Shown: positions 9,538-18,142 of the stretch, one piece after another
How positions within the stretch are numbered: the first letter of the stretch is position 1
Layout of the letters: each line of letters begins with the position of its first letter
Assembly: GCF_021173675.1 (NCBI RefSeq)
Contig: NZ_JAIHON010000002.1
Span: 1-64,000, forward strand
From: Streptomyces lincolnensis
GTDB lineage: Bacteria; Actinomycetota; Actinomycetes; Streptomycetales; Streptomycetaceae
Direction of reading: 5' to 3'
Length of the DNA stretch: 64,000 nt
Made by a program: the position numbers and the translations under genes
The notes under the pieces: generated by a model
What the model was told of the DNA's origin: nothing
Databases searched by the model: none
What the model saw: the letters and a program-made list of their open reading frames with translations, nothing else

Positions 9538-10464
9538 TCATGTCAGGACGGTCTCCCAGGTGTCCACGGCGTAGTGGACGCCCATGCCGTGGCGCGCGTA
9601 CAGCTCGGGTGCCCCCGTGGCGTTGGAGGTGTCCACGCCGAGCCCGACGGAGTCCCGCCCCCGGGCGGCGAAGGCCGCGAACGCGTGCCGCAGCAGCAGA
9701 CCGCCGAGCCCGCGGCCGCGGGCCTCGCGCCGGACACCGATGCTCCGGATCCACCCCATGGCCTCGCGGTCGCCACGGGCGATCAGGAAACCGGCATCCC
9801 CGAGGTCCTCGGTGGCCACGATCCACACCAGGGACCAGTCGAGCCCGTCCGCGTCCACGTCGTGCAGCCACTGGGGAAGGGCGCGCGGCTGGAAGTCGAA
9901 GTGCTCGGCGAAAGAGTCCTGGTACAGCTCGTGCACCCGCGCGCGGTCCGCCGCGTCGACGCAGGGGCGCACCCGCACCCCGGCGGGCACCTCGGGCGCC
10001 CGGTCCTCGCCGGGCCGTAGCGCACGCTCCAGCACGTGGTACCGCCGTACGACGGACCAGCCCCGTTCGTGCAGCAGCGCGGTGTCGAGGGTGGGCGCCG
10101 CATTGAGCTGGAGGTGCACGACGGCCCTCGCGGCGCCGTTGCCGCGGGCCTTTTCCAGGGCCCGGGCCTCCAGCGCCTCCAGCACGCGCCGGCCGGCCTC
10201 CTGGTGGTCGGGGAGCACATAGTGGTCCACGTCGATCCGCTCGCCGTTCGACTCGTCCCACAGCAGCCCGTACGCCACCGGTCGGTCCCCGGCGAAGGCC
10301 AGCCAGGAGTCGCGTTCCAAGTCGGTGTCGGGATGCTTCAGGTCGGCCTCGACCGTGGGCAGGTCGGTCTCCGCCCGGCCGATCTCGATCCGGTCGATCT
10401 CATTGAGCAGCCCGGTGACGGCCGGCGCGTCGGTGAGGGCGGCGGGGCGCAGGACGTAGGACAT
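9538..10464 (-). CDS. Two-domain GNAT acetyltransferase
   Basis: A 308-residue protein of the GCN5-related N-acetyltransferase family with two GNAT domains. The C-terminal one (about 150-305) keeps the acetyl-CoA pyrophosphate-binding motif: GWIRSIGVRREARGRGLGGLLLRHAF near 240-265, with the core RGRGLG. The N-terminal one (about 5-145) is degenerate, as in MshD-like double-GNAT proteins. ATG at 10462-10464. It ends 28 bp before the riboswitch promoter, on the same strand as the B12 operon. Substrate unknown. It does not look like mycothiol synthase by neighbourhood. Confidence 0.85.
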   Translation of the reverse strand: MSYVLRPAALTDAPAVTGLLNEIDRIEIGRAETDLPTVEADLKHPDTDLERDSWLAFAGDRPVAYGLLWDESNGERIDVDHYVLPDHQEAGRRVLEALEARALEKARGNGAARAVVHLQLNAAPTLDTALLHERGWSVVRRYHVLERALRPGEDRAPEVPAGVRVRPCVDAADRARVHELYQDSFAEHFDFQPRALPQWLHDVDADGLDWSLVWIVATEDLGDAGFLIARGDREAMGWIRSIGVRREARGRGLGGLLLRHAFAAFAARGRDSVGLGVDTSNATGAPELYARHGMGVHYAVDTWETVLT

Positions 10465-10534
10465 GCGGTCAGGGTCGAGGGCGGGGCCCCTCCTCGCAAC
10501 GTGTTTTCGGCGCGGGGCACCGCTCCGCATGGGA

Positions 10535-10540
10535 TATGCT
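10535..10540 (+). promoter_or_regulatory. Possible -10 box ahead of a structured RNA
   Basis: TATGCT at 10535-10540 in a gap with no protein gene on this strand, 15 nt upstream of the structured segment described next. No convincing -35 is visible. Weak evidence on its own; it matters only together with the downstream structure and terminator. Confidence 0.25.
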
Positions 10541-10554
10541 TGATCCAGAACGCG

Positions 10555-10653
10555 GCGCCGAACTCCCGGTGGCCGACAGTGCGTTGGTGGTCCAAGGAAA
10601 GACGTCCCGCTTCCTGCGGGGAGATGCAGGTGCAAGGCCTGCCCGGCGCTCCA
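10555..10653 (+). ncRNA. Candidate structured RNA with a tRNA-like 3' half
   Basis: The 3' portion has exact tRNA geometry. A 5-bp stem GCAGG/CCTGC closes a 7-nt loop TGCAAGG (10626-10642), immediately followed by CCGGCGC, one base T and CCA (10643-10653). The segment GCGCCGA at 10555-10561 can pair with CCGGCGC in six of seven positions, as in an acceptor stem. A further hairpin CCCGC/GCGGG (about 10606-10619) sits where a long variable arm would be. I could not fold a convincing anticodon arm, and the T-loop lacks the canonical TTC. It is therefore either a decayed tRNA, a tRNA-like regulatory RNA or chance structure. A strong terminator follows 5 nt later. Confidence 0.3.
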
Positions 10654-10657
10654 GCGA

Positions 10658-10692
10658 GAACCCCACCCCGGTGACCCGGGGTGGGGTTCTTC
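10658..10692 (+). terminator. Strong hairpin terminator with 14-bp stem
   Basis: GAACCCCACCCCGG (10658-10671) and its perfect complement at 10676-10689, with a TGAC loop, followed by TTCC. It lies between the candidate RNA (plus strand) and the 3' end of the secreted esterase gene (minus strand, ending at 10729). It can serve both directions. Confidence 0.85.
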
Positions 10693-10728
10693 CGTTCCCG
10701 GTGCCCGCCGTGTGCCCGGTGTCCGCCG

Positions 10729-12171
10729 TCAGGGGGCGATCCCCACCCCGTCGATCCGGCTCCACGACCGCTCCTGCCGCGCGGTCATGGCCGGCCAGGA
10801 CAGGGCGCCGGGCCGGGGCTCGACGCGCGAGGCGTAGGGAGCCGGGCGGAAGTCGGGGGCGTAGAAGCAGCCGGTGGCGTACACGCGGTCGTGGACGGCG
10901 CAGGAGGCGGCGATCGAGTGCGGGGTCGGCTTCCTGCCGGTGCGCGCCCAGGTGTCCAGCGCGGCGAGGGAGGTGGCGTACTCGGAGTCGCTCAGCGCGC
11001 TGTGCTCGCTCTCCCGGGTGAAGGTCTGCACGAGGTGTCCGTCCCGGCCGGCGCCGCGGAGCGTGGCCCGGTAGGCCGCCTCGTGCTCCACGAACGCGGT
11101 CGGGTCGTCGATGGCGTGCAGGGTGAGCACCGGCAGGGACACCTTGCCGGTGAGGTCACTGTCGTACGACAGATCGCGCCGGGCGGCCGGATCGGCGGAG
11201 AACCGCTCGACCCCGGCGTTCAGAGCCGCGTCGTCGTGCGAACCGGAGTACCGGACACCGGTGTTGGTGAACGGATTGCGGCCGCCGAGACGGTGGGTGA
11301 CGATGTCGCGGAACGTGAACGTCGCGAACCGCAGATGCGACTCCAGGCTGCGCTCGGGCACACGCGTGACGGCGAGGATGTCGTCCAGATTGCGCTGCTG
11401 CGCCGCCGTGCGGTCCTGCGGGGCCGAGGCGAGGCCGGTGCACTCCTGGAGACGGGCGCGCAGTCCGGCGCTCGTCATCGTCGAATCGGCGCGCAGCCCC
11501 TTCCAGAGCGGATACGACGGCTCGGTGGGACGGGGATGGTTGCGGCAGTAGTACTGGTACACCACGCGCAGGTCGACGCGGTAGTCGTAGCCGCGTGAAC
11601 CGCCGCCGAGCACGCCGTTGGTGAGCAGCACCCCGTCGTACGTGCCGCCCTTCCTGCCGTGGACCTCCGCGACCTTGGCGGCCACGTTCCCGCCCCAGGA
11701 CTGGCCGTGGACGTAGGTGCGCCGCGGTCTGCCGAACCCGGAGACGAACAGACGGCGTACGGACTCGGTGTCGGCGGCGGCCATGCGGGTGCCGTAGCCG
11801 CCGCGGCGGTAGGAGGATCCGGCCCACGCGTAGCCCTCCTCGACCACCACCTTCCACCGGCCGAGGTCCTCCGGGCCGCGGGCGGGGTCGGAGGTGTCGC
11901 CGAGGTCGGGGCCGCCGTGGGCGTGCACGACGAGCGAGCCGTTCCAGCGCGTGGGCACGGCGATCGTGTAGAAGGCGCCGTTGGTGTCGCGGCCCGTGTA
12001 GCAGGCCGCCTTCCCGGTCAGGGCGGAGGGACACGGGGCAGGCTCCGGCCGGGTGGTGTCCGACCGGGCGGGGGAGGCCTGGGTGAGGGAACCGACCAGC
12101 AGGGCGGCCAGACAGGCGGCCACCCCGACCGGGCGGCGCAGGACGCGTGCGGGAGTTCCGGATCTGTACAA
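10729..12171 (-). CDS. Secreted alpha/beta hydrolase (tannase/peptidase S9-like fold)
   Basis: A 480-residue exported enzyme. The signal peptide is about residues 1-37 (twin-arginine-poor, hydrophobic AACLAALLVGS, cleavage after SPARS). Nucleophile elbow GQSWGG near 153-158, a downstream Asp in LHAIDDP and a His in ESEHSALSDSEY are consistent with a Ser-Asp-His triad. Cys residues at CPSALTGKAAC and later pairs suggest disulphides, as expected outside the cell. Start is TTG at 12169-12171 behind an excellent GAGGAGGAG site. Esterase or peptidase activity on an extracellular substrate is likely; the exact substrate is not readable. Confidence 0.8.
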   Translation of the reverse strand: MYRSGTPARVLRRPVGVAACLAALLVGSLTQASPARSDTTRPEPAPCPSALTGKAACYTGRDTNGAFYTIAVPTRWNGSLVVHAHGGPDLGDTSDPARGPEDLGRWKVVVEEGYAWAGSSYRRGGYGTRMAAADTESVRRLFVSGFGRPRRTYVHGQSWGGNVAAKVAEVHGRKGGTYDGVLLTNGVLGGGSRGYDYRVDLRVVYQYYCRNHPRPTEPSYPLWKGLRADSTMTSAGLRARLQECTGLASAPQDRTAAQQRNLDDILAVTRVPERSLESHLRFATFTFRDIVTHRLGGRNPFTNTGVRYSGSHDDAALNAGVERFSADPAARRDLSYDSDLTGKVSLPVLTLHAIDDPTAFVEHEAAYRATLRGAGRDGHLVQTFTRESEHSALSDSEYATSLAALDTWARTGRKPTPHSIAASCAVHDRVYATGCFYAPDFRPAPYASRVEPRPGALSWPAMTARQERSWSRIDGVGIAP

Positions 12172-12362
12172 GGCGCTCCTCCTCGACCTCGGGCGACGCC
12201 ACGGTGCGCCGCGGCCGAGATGCTAGGGAGCGGGCCGACCGGGCACCATCGCTGCGATCGTTGCGTTCATAGAGTTCACCGGCTCCGGCACCGGCCGCCC
12301 GCACCGGCCGCGGTCCCGACTCCGCTTGCGGGCGTCCGCTCCGGCACGGCAGGGTGCGGGAC

Positions 12363-12815
12363 GTGCCCACTCTGCTGATCGTGCATCACACGCCCTCGCC
12401 CCACTGCCAGGCCATGTTCGAGGCCGTCGTCTCCGGCGCGACGGCGCCGGAGATCGAGGGCGTCCAGGTCGTCCGGCGCGCGGCACTGTCCGCGACAGCC
12501 TCGGACGTGCTGGCGGCCGACGGCTGTCTCCTCGGTACTCCGGCGAACCTCGGCTACATGTCCGGTGCCCTCAAGCACTTCTTCGACCAGGTGTACTACC
12601 CCTGCCTGGACGCCACCCGCGGCAGGCCGTTCGGCTGCTATGTGCACGGCGGGAACGACGTGACCGGCGCCCTGCGCGCGATCGACGCGATCACGACCGG
12701 CCTCGGCTGGCGCCGCGCGGCCGAGCCGGTGGCCGTCACCGGTGAACCGTCCAAGGCCGACATCGAGGCGTGCTGGGAACTGGGCGCGACGGTCGCCGCC
12801 GGGCTGATGGAGTGA
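12363..12815 (+). CDS. Flavodoxin-like NAD(P)H-dependent oxidoreductase
   Basis: A 150-residue protein of the flavodoxin/NADPH-dependent FMN reductase fold: LLIVHHTPSPHCQAMFEAVVSGA (phosphate-binding start, HTPSPH in place of the usual T-x-T-G-x-T), GCLLGTPANLGYMSGALKHFFDQ near 58-80 (the P-x-Y/N flavin ring loop), and YVHGGNDVTGALRAI near 100-115. It probably binds FMN and reduces a small molecule or quinone in the cytoplasm. Two GTG starts are possible, 12354 and 12363. The latter has AGGG at proper distance. It is divergent from the esterase gene across 191 bp. Confidence 0.82.
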   Translation: MPTLLIVHHTPSPHCQAMFEAVVSGATAPEIEGVQVVRRAALSATASDVLAADGCLLGTPANLGYMSGALKHFFDQVYYPCLDATRGRPFGCYVHGGNDVTGALRAIDAITTGLGWRRAAEPVAVTGEPSKADIEACWELGATVAAGLME

Positions 12816-12851
12816 CCCGGTCCGCGAGTGACCTGGTCCGCGGGCGACGCG

Positions 12852-13532
12852 TCACCCCGGGTCGCCCGGGGTGACCAGGCCGGTCTCGTAGGCGAGGACG
12901 ACGGCCTGCACACGGTCGCGGAGATCCAGCTTCGACAGGATCCGGCCGATGTGTGTCTTGACCGTCGTCGGGCTGAGGAACAGCCGCTCCGCCAACTCGG
13001 CGTTGCTCAACCCCGTCCCGAGCAGGCGCAGCACCTCCAGCTCGCGCGGTGTCAGCCCCGACAGATCGCGGTGCGGGGCGGCCGGCCGGGCCTCCTCACG
13101 ATGGGCGAAGCGCTCGATCAGACGCCGCGTGATCGTGGGCGCGAGCAGGGCGTCGCCGGACCGCACCAGCCGTACGGCGGCCACCAGGTGCTCGGGGGTG
13201 ACGTCCTTCAGCAGGAAGCCGCTGGCCCCGGCGGTGAGCGCGGCGTACACGTAGTGGTCGAGGTCGTAGGTGGTCAGGATGATGATGCGGGTACCGGCCG
13301 ACTCCTTGTCGGCGAGGATCCGGCCGGTGGCCTCGATGCCGTCCATGCCGGGCATCCGGATGTCCATCAGGACGACGTCCGGCCGGGTGCGCCGGACCGC
13401 GGCGACCGCCTCCGCCCCGTCCGCCGCCTCGGCCGTCACCTCGATGCCGTCCGCGGCGAGGATCATCCCGAAGCCGGTGCGGACCAGGGCCTGGTCGTCG
13501 GCGATGACGGCGCGCAGCCCGGGCCCGTTCAC
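12852..13532 (-). CDS. NarL/FixJ-family response regulator
   Basis: A 226-residue regulator. Receiver domain 1-125: acidic pair DD near residues 11-12, phospho-acceptor Asp in VVLMDIRMPGMDG near 54, Thr in ILTTYD, and Lys in GFLLKDVTPE. A GerE/LuxR-type helix-turn-helix sits at about 160-222 (LTPRELEVLRLLGTGLSNAELAERLFLSPTTVKTHIGRIL). The GTG start at 13530-13532 overlaps the kinase stop by 4 bp. Together with the kinase and the divergent ABC exporter this is a stress-sensing unit. The exporter is the most likely target. Confidence 0.94.
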   Translation of the reverse strand: MNGPGLRAVIADDQALVRTGFGMILAADGIEVTAEAADGAEAVAAVRRTRPDVVLMDIRMPGMDGIEATGRILADKESAGTRIIILTTYDLDHYVYAALTAGASGFLLKDVTPEHLVAAVRLVRSGDALLAPTITRRLIERFAHREEARPAAPHRDLSGLTPRELEVLRLLGTGLSNAELAERLFLSPTTVKTHIGRILSKLDLRDRVQAVVLAYETGLVTPGDPG

Positions 13533-14827
13533 TCGCTCCGCCAGGGGACGGTGGCCGCGATCCGGTAGCCGCCGGTGGGCGTCGATCCGGCTGTGAGCTC
13601 GCCGCCGTAGACCGCCAGGCGCTCGCGCAGCCCGATCAGCCCGCGGCCGTTGCCGTCCCCCCGCGTGGAACCACGGACCGCGCCGGTGTCGGTGACCTCG
13701 ATCTCCAGCCGGTCGCCGGAGCAGCCGACGCGGACGCTGGCGTCGGCGCCGGGAGCGTGCTTGATCGTGTTGGTGAGGGCCTCCTGCACCACGCGGTACG
13801 CGGCGAGGTCCACACCGGCGGGCAGCCCCTCCGGCGGCAGTGTGATCGTGACGTCGACCGCCGTGCCCGTGGCACGGACCCGCGCGACCAGGGCGTCCAA
13901 CTGCCCCAGCCCCGGCTGCGGTTCCAGACCGTCGGCGGTGCCGTCGGGCCGCCCGGCGTCCGAGGCCGCCAACAGGCCCATCACATGCCGCAGTTCGGCC
14001 ATCGCGGCGCGGCCTCCGGCCTCGACCGCCAGCAGTGCCTGCTTGGACCGCTCCGGCGCGGAGTCCATCACCTTGCGGGCCGCGCCCGCCTGAATGACCA
14101 TCACGCTCACATTGTGGGTGACGACGTCGTGCAACTCGGCCGCGATCCGGGCGCGTTCCTCCTCCACCGCCCGGCGCGTCGCCTCCTCCTGGGCCCGCTC
14201 CAACTCCGCGAACCGTTCGCGCCCGGCCGCCAGTCGCCGCCGCCCGAAGCGGACGACGGCCGCCAGCACGCCGGCGACCAGCAGCACCACCGCGGGACTC
14301 GACCATCCCGGGAGTACCGGGTCCGTCCGCCGGAACGCGAACCCGGCGAACACGGCGGCCACGACCAACGCGGCCATCGCGCCCACCCGGTGACGGCTGT
14401 ACATCACCGCGCTGTAGGCCCCGATGACGCAGGTCAGCACATTGATCCAGGAGGCGCGGTCACCGATGCCCAGCGCCCCGACCATCACCACGGCGAACGC
14501 GGCCAGCGGATGACGCCGCCGGACGGCGAGCGGCAGCGCCGACAGCACGACCAGCGGCCAGGGCGGGGAGGAGTCCTGCTCCGCCAGGATCACCCCCGGT
14601 ACCGGGGGACGGGGCACCTCCGGTATCCCGTACTCGACCCTCGGCCCGACGTGGACCGGCCCGTCGCCCGGGAAACGCGCCGCCACGACCAGCGCGACGA
14701 ACGTCAGCAGCACGGCGAGCACCACGTCGGCCCCCAACGCCCGCCGCGACAGCGGCCCCCTCCTCGCCTCCGGCCGCAGTGTGTCCAGCAACTGCCGGTG
14801 CCACCCGCGCCGGTCCTCCGTCTCCAT
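13529..14827 (-). CDS. Sensor histidine kinase (HisKA_3/DesK type)
   Basis: A 432-residue kinase with about six N-terminal membrane segments (GADVVLAVLLTFVALVVAARF through SPAVVLLVAGVLAAVV) and only short extracellular loops, so it probably senses within the membrane. A coiled helix leads to the phospho-acceptor in ARIAAELHDVVTHNVSVM (His about 244). A HATPase_c domain follows (VVQEALTNTIKHAPGA, GNGRGLIGLRERL). The ATG at 14825-14827 is preferred; a GTG two codons upstream is possible. Kinase and regulator are translationally coupled. Confidence 0.93.
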   Translation of the reverse strand: METEDRRGWHRQLLDTLRPEARRGPLSRRALGADVVLAVLLTFVALVVAARFPGDGPVHVGPRVEYGIPEVPRPPVPGVILAEQDSSPPWPLVVLSALPLAVRRRHPLAAFAVVMVGALGIGDRASWINVLTCVIGAYSAVMYSRHRVGAMAALVVAAVFAGFAFRRTDPVLPGWSSPAVVLLVAGVLAAVVRFGRRRLAAGRERFAELERAQEEATRRAVEEERARIAAELHDVVTHNVSVMVIQAGAARKVMDSAPERSKQALLAVEAGGRAAMAELRHVMGLLAASDAGRPDGTADGLEPQPGLGQLDALVARVRATGTAVDVTITLPPEGLPAGVDLAAYRVVQEALTNTIKHAPGADASVRVGCSGDRLEIEVTDTGAVRGSTRGDGNGRGLIGLRERLAVYGGELTAGSTPTGGYRIAATVPWRSE

Positions 14828-14901
14828 CCGCACATTGTGGGCCGCCCCGCCCTGCCCGGCGTCCGCCTGCGCGGCCGATCCGCCGTCCGTGAGGCGTACG
14901 T

Positions 14902-14936
14902 CGCGGGGAGGACCCCGGCGCTGCCTCCTCCCCGCG
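14902..14936. promoter_or_regulatory. Perfect 11-bp dyad between two-component system and ABC exporter
   Basis: CGCGGGGAGGA at 14902-14912 and its exact reverse complement at 14926-14936, spaced by 13 bp, in the 218-bp divergent region. Suitable as a binding site for the adjacent response regulator, though it could also form an RNA hairpin in the exporter leader. It contains GGGGAGGA, which resembles a ribosome-binding site but is not followed by a start codon. Confidence 0.5.
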
Positions 14937-15045
14937 AAGGGCCGCAGGTCGGTGTTGCGGCCGACGCGCCTCTCGGGCGTCCGCCCGTACCTTCGCCGGG
15001 CCGGCACCGAAACGGGCCCCTCGATCCCCAAGGACGGACCTTCCC

Positions 15046-15738
15046 ATGACGCATGTGATCGAACTGACGGGCGTGGCCAAGCGCTACGACAGTGCCGGCG
15101 CCCCCGCGCTCGGACCGCTCGACCTCCGTGTCGCCCAGGGCGAGGCCCTCGCCGTGACCGGGCCCTCCGGCAGCGGCAAGTCCACGCTCCTCAACCTCGT
15201 CGCCGGGCTCGACAAGCCGACCGAGGGCGCCGTGACCGTGTCCGGACAGCGGATCGACCGGATGGGCGAGCACGCCCTGGCCCGGTTCCGCCGGGAACGG
15301 ATCGGCATGGTCTTCCAGTTCTTCAACCTGCTCGACGACCTCACCGTCGCCGACAACATCCGACTCCCCGCCCAACTCACCGGAACCCCACGGCGCCGGG
15401 CCGCCGAACGCGCCGGGGAGCTCATGGAACTGCTGGGCATCCACCGGCACGCCCGCGCCTACCCGGGCCGGCTCTCCGGCGGCGAACGCCAGCGGGTCGC
15501 CGTGGCCCGGGCCCTGGTCAACCGGCCCGCGCTGCTGCTGGCCGACGAGCCGACCGGGGCCCTCGACAGTGCCTCCGGCCAGGACGTGCGCGAGCTGCTC
15601 GTGGACCTGCACCGCGGGGGACAGACCCTCGTGCTGGTCACCCACGACCTGGCGCTGGCCGAGGCGTGCGCGAGCCGCACGATTCATCTGGTCGACGGAC
15701 GCCTCGCCCTCGACACGCGGACGGAGGCCGTCCGATGA
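15046..15738 (+). CDS. ABC transporter ATP-binding protein (MacB/LolD type)
   Basis: A 230-residue ATPase. Walker A GPSGSGKST near 40-48, Q-loop in VFQFFNLLDDLTVADNI (the MacB/LolD-type FQFFNL), signature LSGGERQRVAVARAL near 143-157, Walker B LLLADEPTGALDS, and switch His in VTHDLALAEAC. The ATG at 15046 follows AAGGACGGACC. It pairs with the downstream FtsX-like permease by an ATGA overlap. MacB-type complexes are mechanotransmitters or exporters for antibiotics, lipids or peptides. Control by the divergent two-component system is inferred. Confidence 0.94.
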   Translation: MTHVIELTGVAKRYDSAGAPALGPLDLRVAQGEALAVTGPSGSGKSTLLNLVAGLDKPTEGAVTVSGQRIDRMGEHALARFRRERIGMVFQFFNLLDDLTVADNIRLPAQLTGTPRRRAAERAGELMELLGIHRHARAYPGRLSGGERQRVAVARALVNRPALLLADEPTGALDSASGQDVRELLVDLHRGGQTLVLVTHDLALAEACASRTIHLVDGRLALDTRTEAVR

Positions 15739-18101
15739 GGGGCTCCGGTGCCGGTGCGCTCGGCCGGGTCGTACGGTCCGGAGTGGGCCGGAGACGGGTG
15801 CAGACCGTGGTGATCGCCGTGGCCACGATGATGGCGGTGGCGGCGGCCGTGGTCGCCGGGTCCCTGATGGTCGCCGCGGAAGCTCCCTTCGACCGCGCCT
15901 TCGCGCAGCAGCGCGGGGCGCACCTGACCGCCGAGTTGGATCCGGTCAAGGCGAGTACGGCCCGGATCGAGGACACCGCGCGCCTGGACGGTGTGACCGC
16001 GACCGCGGGCCCGTACCCCGCGACGCGGATCCATGTGGTCGACGCGGAGGGCAGGCGGACACCGGAACTGCTGCTGGCCGGCAGGTCCGGACCGCGGGCC
16101 GACGTGGACCACCTGGACCTGACCGAGGGCCGCTGGGCGACGAAACCCGGCGAGATCGTGCTCGGGACGTCCTTCATCGGACCCGCCTTCGAACTCGGCT
16201 CCACACTGAGGATCTCGGAGGCCGCGGACAGCCCGGCCCTGACCCTCGTCGGCTTCGCCACCTCGGTGAGTGAGACGGCCGCGGCCTGGGCGACGCCCGC
16301 GCAGGTCAGGTCGCTGGCCTCGAAGGACGCCCCGCTCACGAGCCAGCTGCTCTACCGCTTCGACCCCGCACCCTCGACAGGGGAGATCGGCGCGTACCGG
16401 ACGGCGCTCGCCGCCGCCCTGCCGTCCGGCGCGCTGCTCGGCACCCAGTCCTACCTGGACGCCAAGCGGTCCGCCGACGAGGGCGCGGCGCCGACCATCC
16501 CGTTCCTGATCGCCTTCGGTGTGCTCGGCATCGTCATGTCGGTGATCATCGTCGCCAGTGTGATCAGCGGCGCGGTCGGCGTCGGTCTGCGTCGGATCGG
16601 CATCCTCAAGGCCATCGGCTTCACCCCGCGCCAGGTCGTGCGCGCCTATGTCGCCCAGGCCCTGATCCCGGCCGGCGCGGGCATCGCGCTCGGGGTCGTG
16701 CTCGGGAACCTGCTGGCCGTACCGCTCCTCGCCGACACCGAGCGGGCGTACGGCACGGCCTCCCTGTCGGTCGCCTGGTGGGTGGACGTCGTGGTGGCGG
16801 CCGGCGCGCTGCTCGTCGTCGGGACCGCGGCGCTGATCCCCGCCCTGCGGGCCGGTCGGCTGCGCACGGTCGAGGCCATCGCGGTGGGCCGGGCACCCCG
16901 CACCGGACGCGGCCGGTGGGCCCATCGGGCCGCGGGACGACTGCCCCTGCCCCGGGCGGTCACCTACGGCCTCGCCAGCCCCTTCGCCCACCCGGTCCGC
17001 GCGCTCGCGATGCTGCTCGCGGTGGCCTTCGGCACGGTCGCGGCGACCTTCGCCGTCGGACTGACCGCCTCCTTGAGCGAGGTCGGCAGCGCCCAGGACC
17101 CCGAGGACCGCGCCGCGGTCACCGCCTTCACCGGCATGCCCTCACCCCACGGCGGGCCGCAGCCGACGGGCGGGTCCGAGATACCGTCCGTCGACCCGGC
17201 ACAGGCACAGGCCGCCATCGAGGCCCGGTCCGGCACCGCTTCCTATTACGGCAAGACCCAGGAGGAGGCCACGGCCGACGGCGTGTCCGGCTCGGTGCGG
17301 GCCGCCCTCTACCAGGGCGACTTCCGCCACGGCGCCTACCAGATGATCTCCGGGCACTGGCTCACCGGCCCCGGGCAGGTGGTCGTCCCCTCACGGTTCC
17401 TGGAGACGACCGGAGCCGAGGTCGGTGACACCGTGAACGTGACCCTCCGGAAGGACACGCGGACCCTGCGCATCGTCGGGGAGGCCTTCGACACCTCGGA
17501 CGACTCCCTGGAGATCCACGCGGACCTCGCCGACTTCCCGTCGGCCCGGCCCCAGGTCTACCTCATCGAGGTGGACCACGGCGTCGATCCCGCACAGTAC
17601 GCCGGGAAGCTGGCCGCGGCGCTGCGTCCGCTGGGCGGCGACGCCATGGCCAACTCCCCTTCCGAACGGGACAACTTCGCCCTGATCCTCCAGTCGATGG
17701 CGGCGCTGCTCACCCTCATGCTGGTCTCCGTGGCCGGCTTGGGCGTGCTCAACTCCGTCGTCCTCGACACCCGCGAACGCGTCCACGACCTGGGCGTGTG
17801 CAAGGCGCTCGGCATGTCACCCCGGCAGACTGTGGGCCTGGTGCTCGCCTCGGTGGCCGGGATCGGCGTACTAGGCGGTCTCCTCGGCGTGCCCGCCGGG
17901 TTCGCGCTGCACGGCTACGTGCTACCGGTGATGGGACACGCCGCCGGCACCGATCTGCCCCCGTCCGTCCTCGACGTGTACGACCTGCCCCAACTGGTGC
18001 TGCTCGGCCTGGGCGGGATCCTCATCGCCCTGCTCGGCGCGTTCCTCCCGGCGAGCTGGGCGGCCAGGTCCCGGACGGCGACGGCCCTGCGCACGGAGTA
18101 G
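15735..18101 (+). CDS. FtsX-like ABC permease (two FtsX modules)
   Basis: A 788-residue permease containing two FtsX cores. The first has membrane segments at about 255-375 (IPFLIAFGVLGIVMSVIIVASVISGAVGVGLRRIGILKAIGFTPRQV) and the second at about 650-780 (LQSMAALLTLMLVSVAGLGVLNSVVLD...DLGVCKALGMSPRQT). Each module is preceded by a large extracytoplasmic MacB_PCD-like region, the second starting after the helix near 430. A single N-terminal helix is at about 22-45. The ATG at 15735 overlaps the ATPase stop. The duplicated architecture is usual for actinobacterial members of this family, and one polypeptide may supply both transmembrane halves. Confidence 0.93.
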   Translation: MRGSGAGALGRVVRSGVGRRRVQTVVIAVATMMAVAAAVVAGSLMVAAEAPFDRAFAQQRGAHLTAELDPVKASTARIEDTARLDGVTATAGPYPATRIHVVDAEGRRTPELLLAGRSGPRADVDHLDLTEGRWATKPGEIVLGTSFIGPAFELGSTLRISEAADSPALTLVGFATSVSETAAAWATPAQVRSLASKDAPLTSQLLYRFDPAPSTGEIGAYRTALAAALPSGALLGTQSYLDAKRSADEGAAPTIPFLIAFGVLGIVMSVIIVASVISGAVGVGLRRIGILKAIGFTPRQVVRAYVAQALIPAGAGIALGVVLGNLLAVPLLADTERAYGTASLSVAWWVDVVVAAGALLVVGTAALIPALRAGRLRTVEAIAVGRAPRTGRGRWAHRAAGRLPLPRAVTYGLASPFAHPVRALAMLLAVAFGTVAATFAVGLTASLSEVGSAQDPEDRAAVTAFTGMPSPHGGPQPTGGSEIPSVDPAQAQAAIEARSGTASYYGKTQEEATADGVSGSVRAALYQGDFRHGAYQMISGHWLTGPGQVVVPSRFLETTGAEVGDTVNVTLRKDTRTLRIVGEAFDTSDDSLEIHADLADFPSARPQVYLIEVDHGVDPAQYAGKLAAALRPLGGDAMANSPSERDNFALILQSMAALLTLMLVSVAGLGVLNSVVLDTRERVHDLGVCKALGMSPRQTVGLVLASVAGIGVLGGLLGVPAGFALHGYVLPVMGHAAGTDLPPSVLDVYDLPQLVLLGLGGILIALLGAFLPASWAARSRTATALRTE

Positions 18102-18142
18102 CGGACCACCTCACCGAAGGCCCCGCTCACCGAGGGTCGTGC

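Noticed and set aside
9538..10464. Double GNAT protein as mycothiol synthase (mshD)
   Set aside because: The two-domain layout is similar, but I see no MshD-specific motifs that I can confirm and the neighbourhood is unrelated.
12852..14306. A 484-codon reading of the response regulator with an Arg/Gly-rich N-terminal extension
   Set aside because: The extension is the out-of-frame shadow of the kinase. GTG at 13532 with a 4-bp overlap gives a normal 226-residue NarL regulator.
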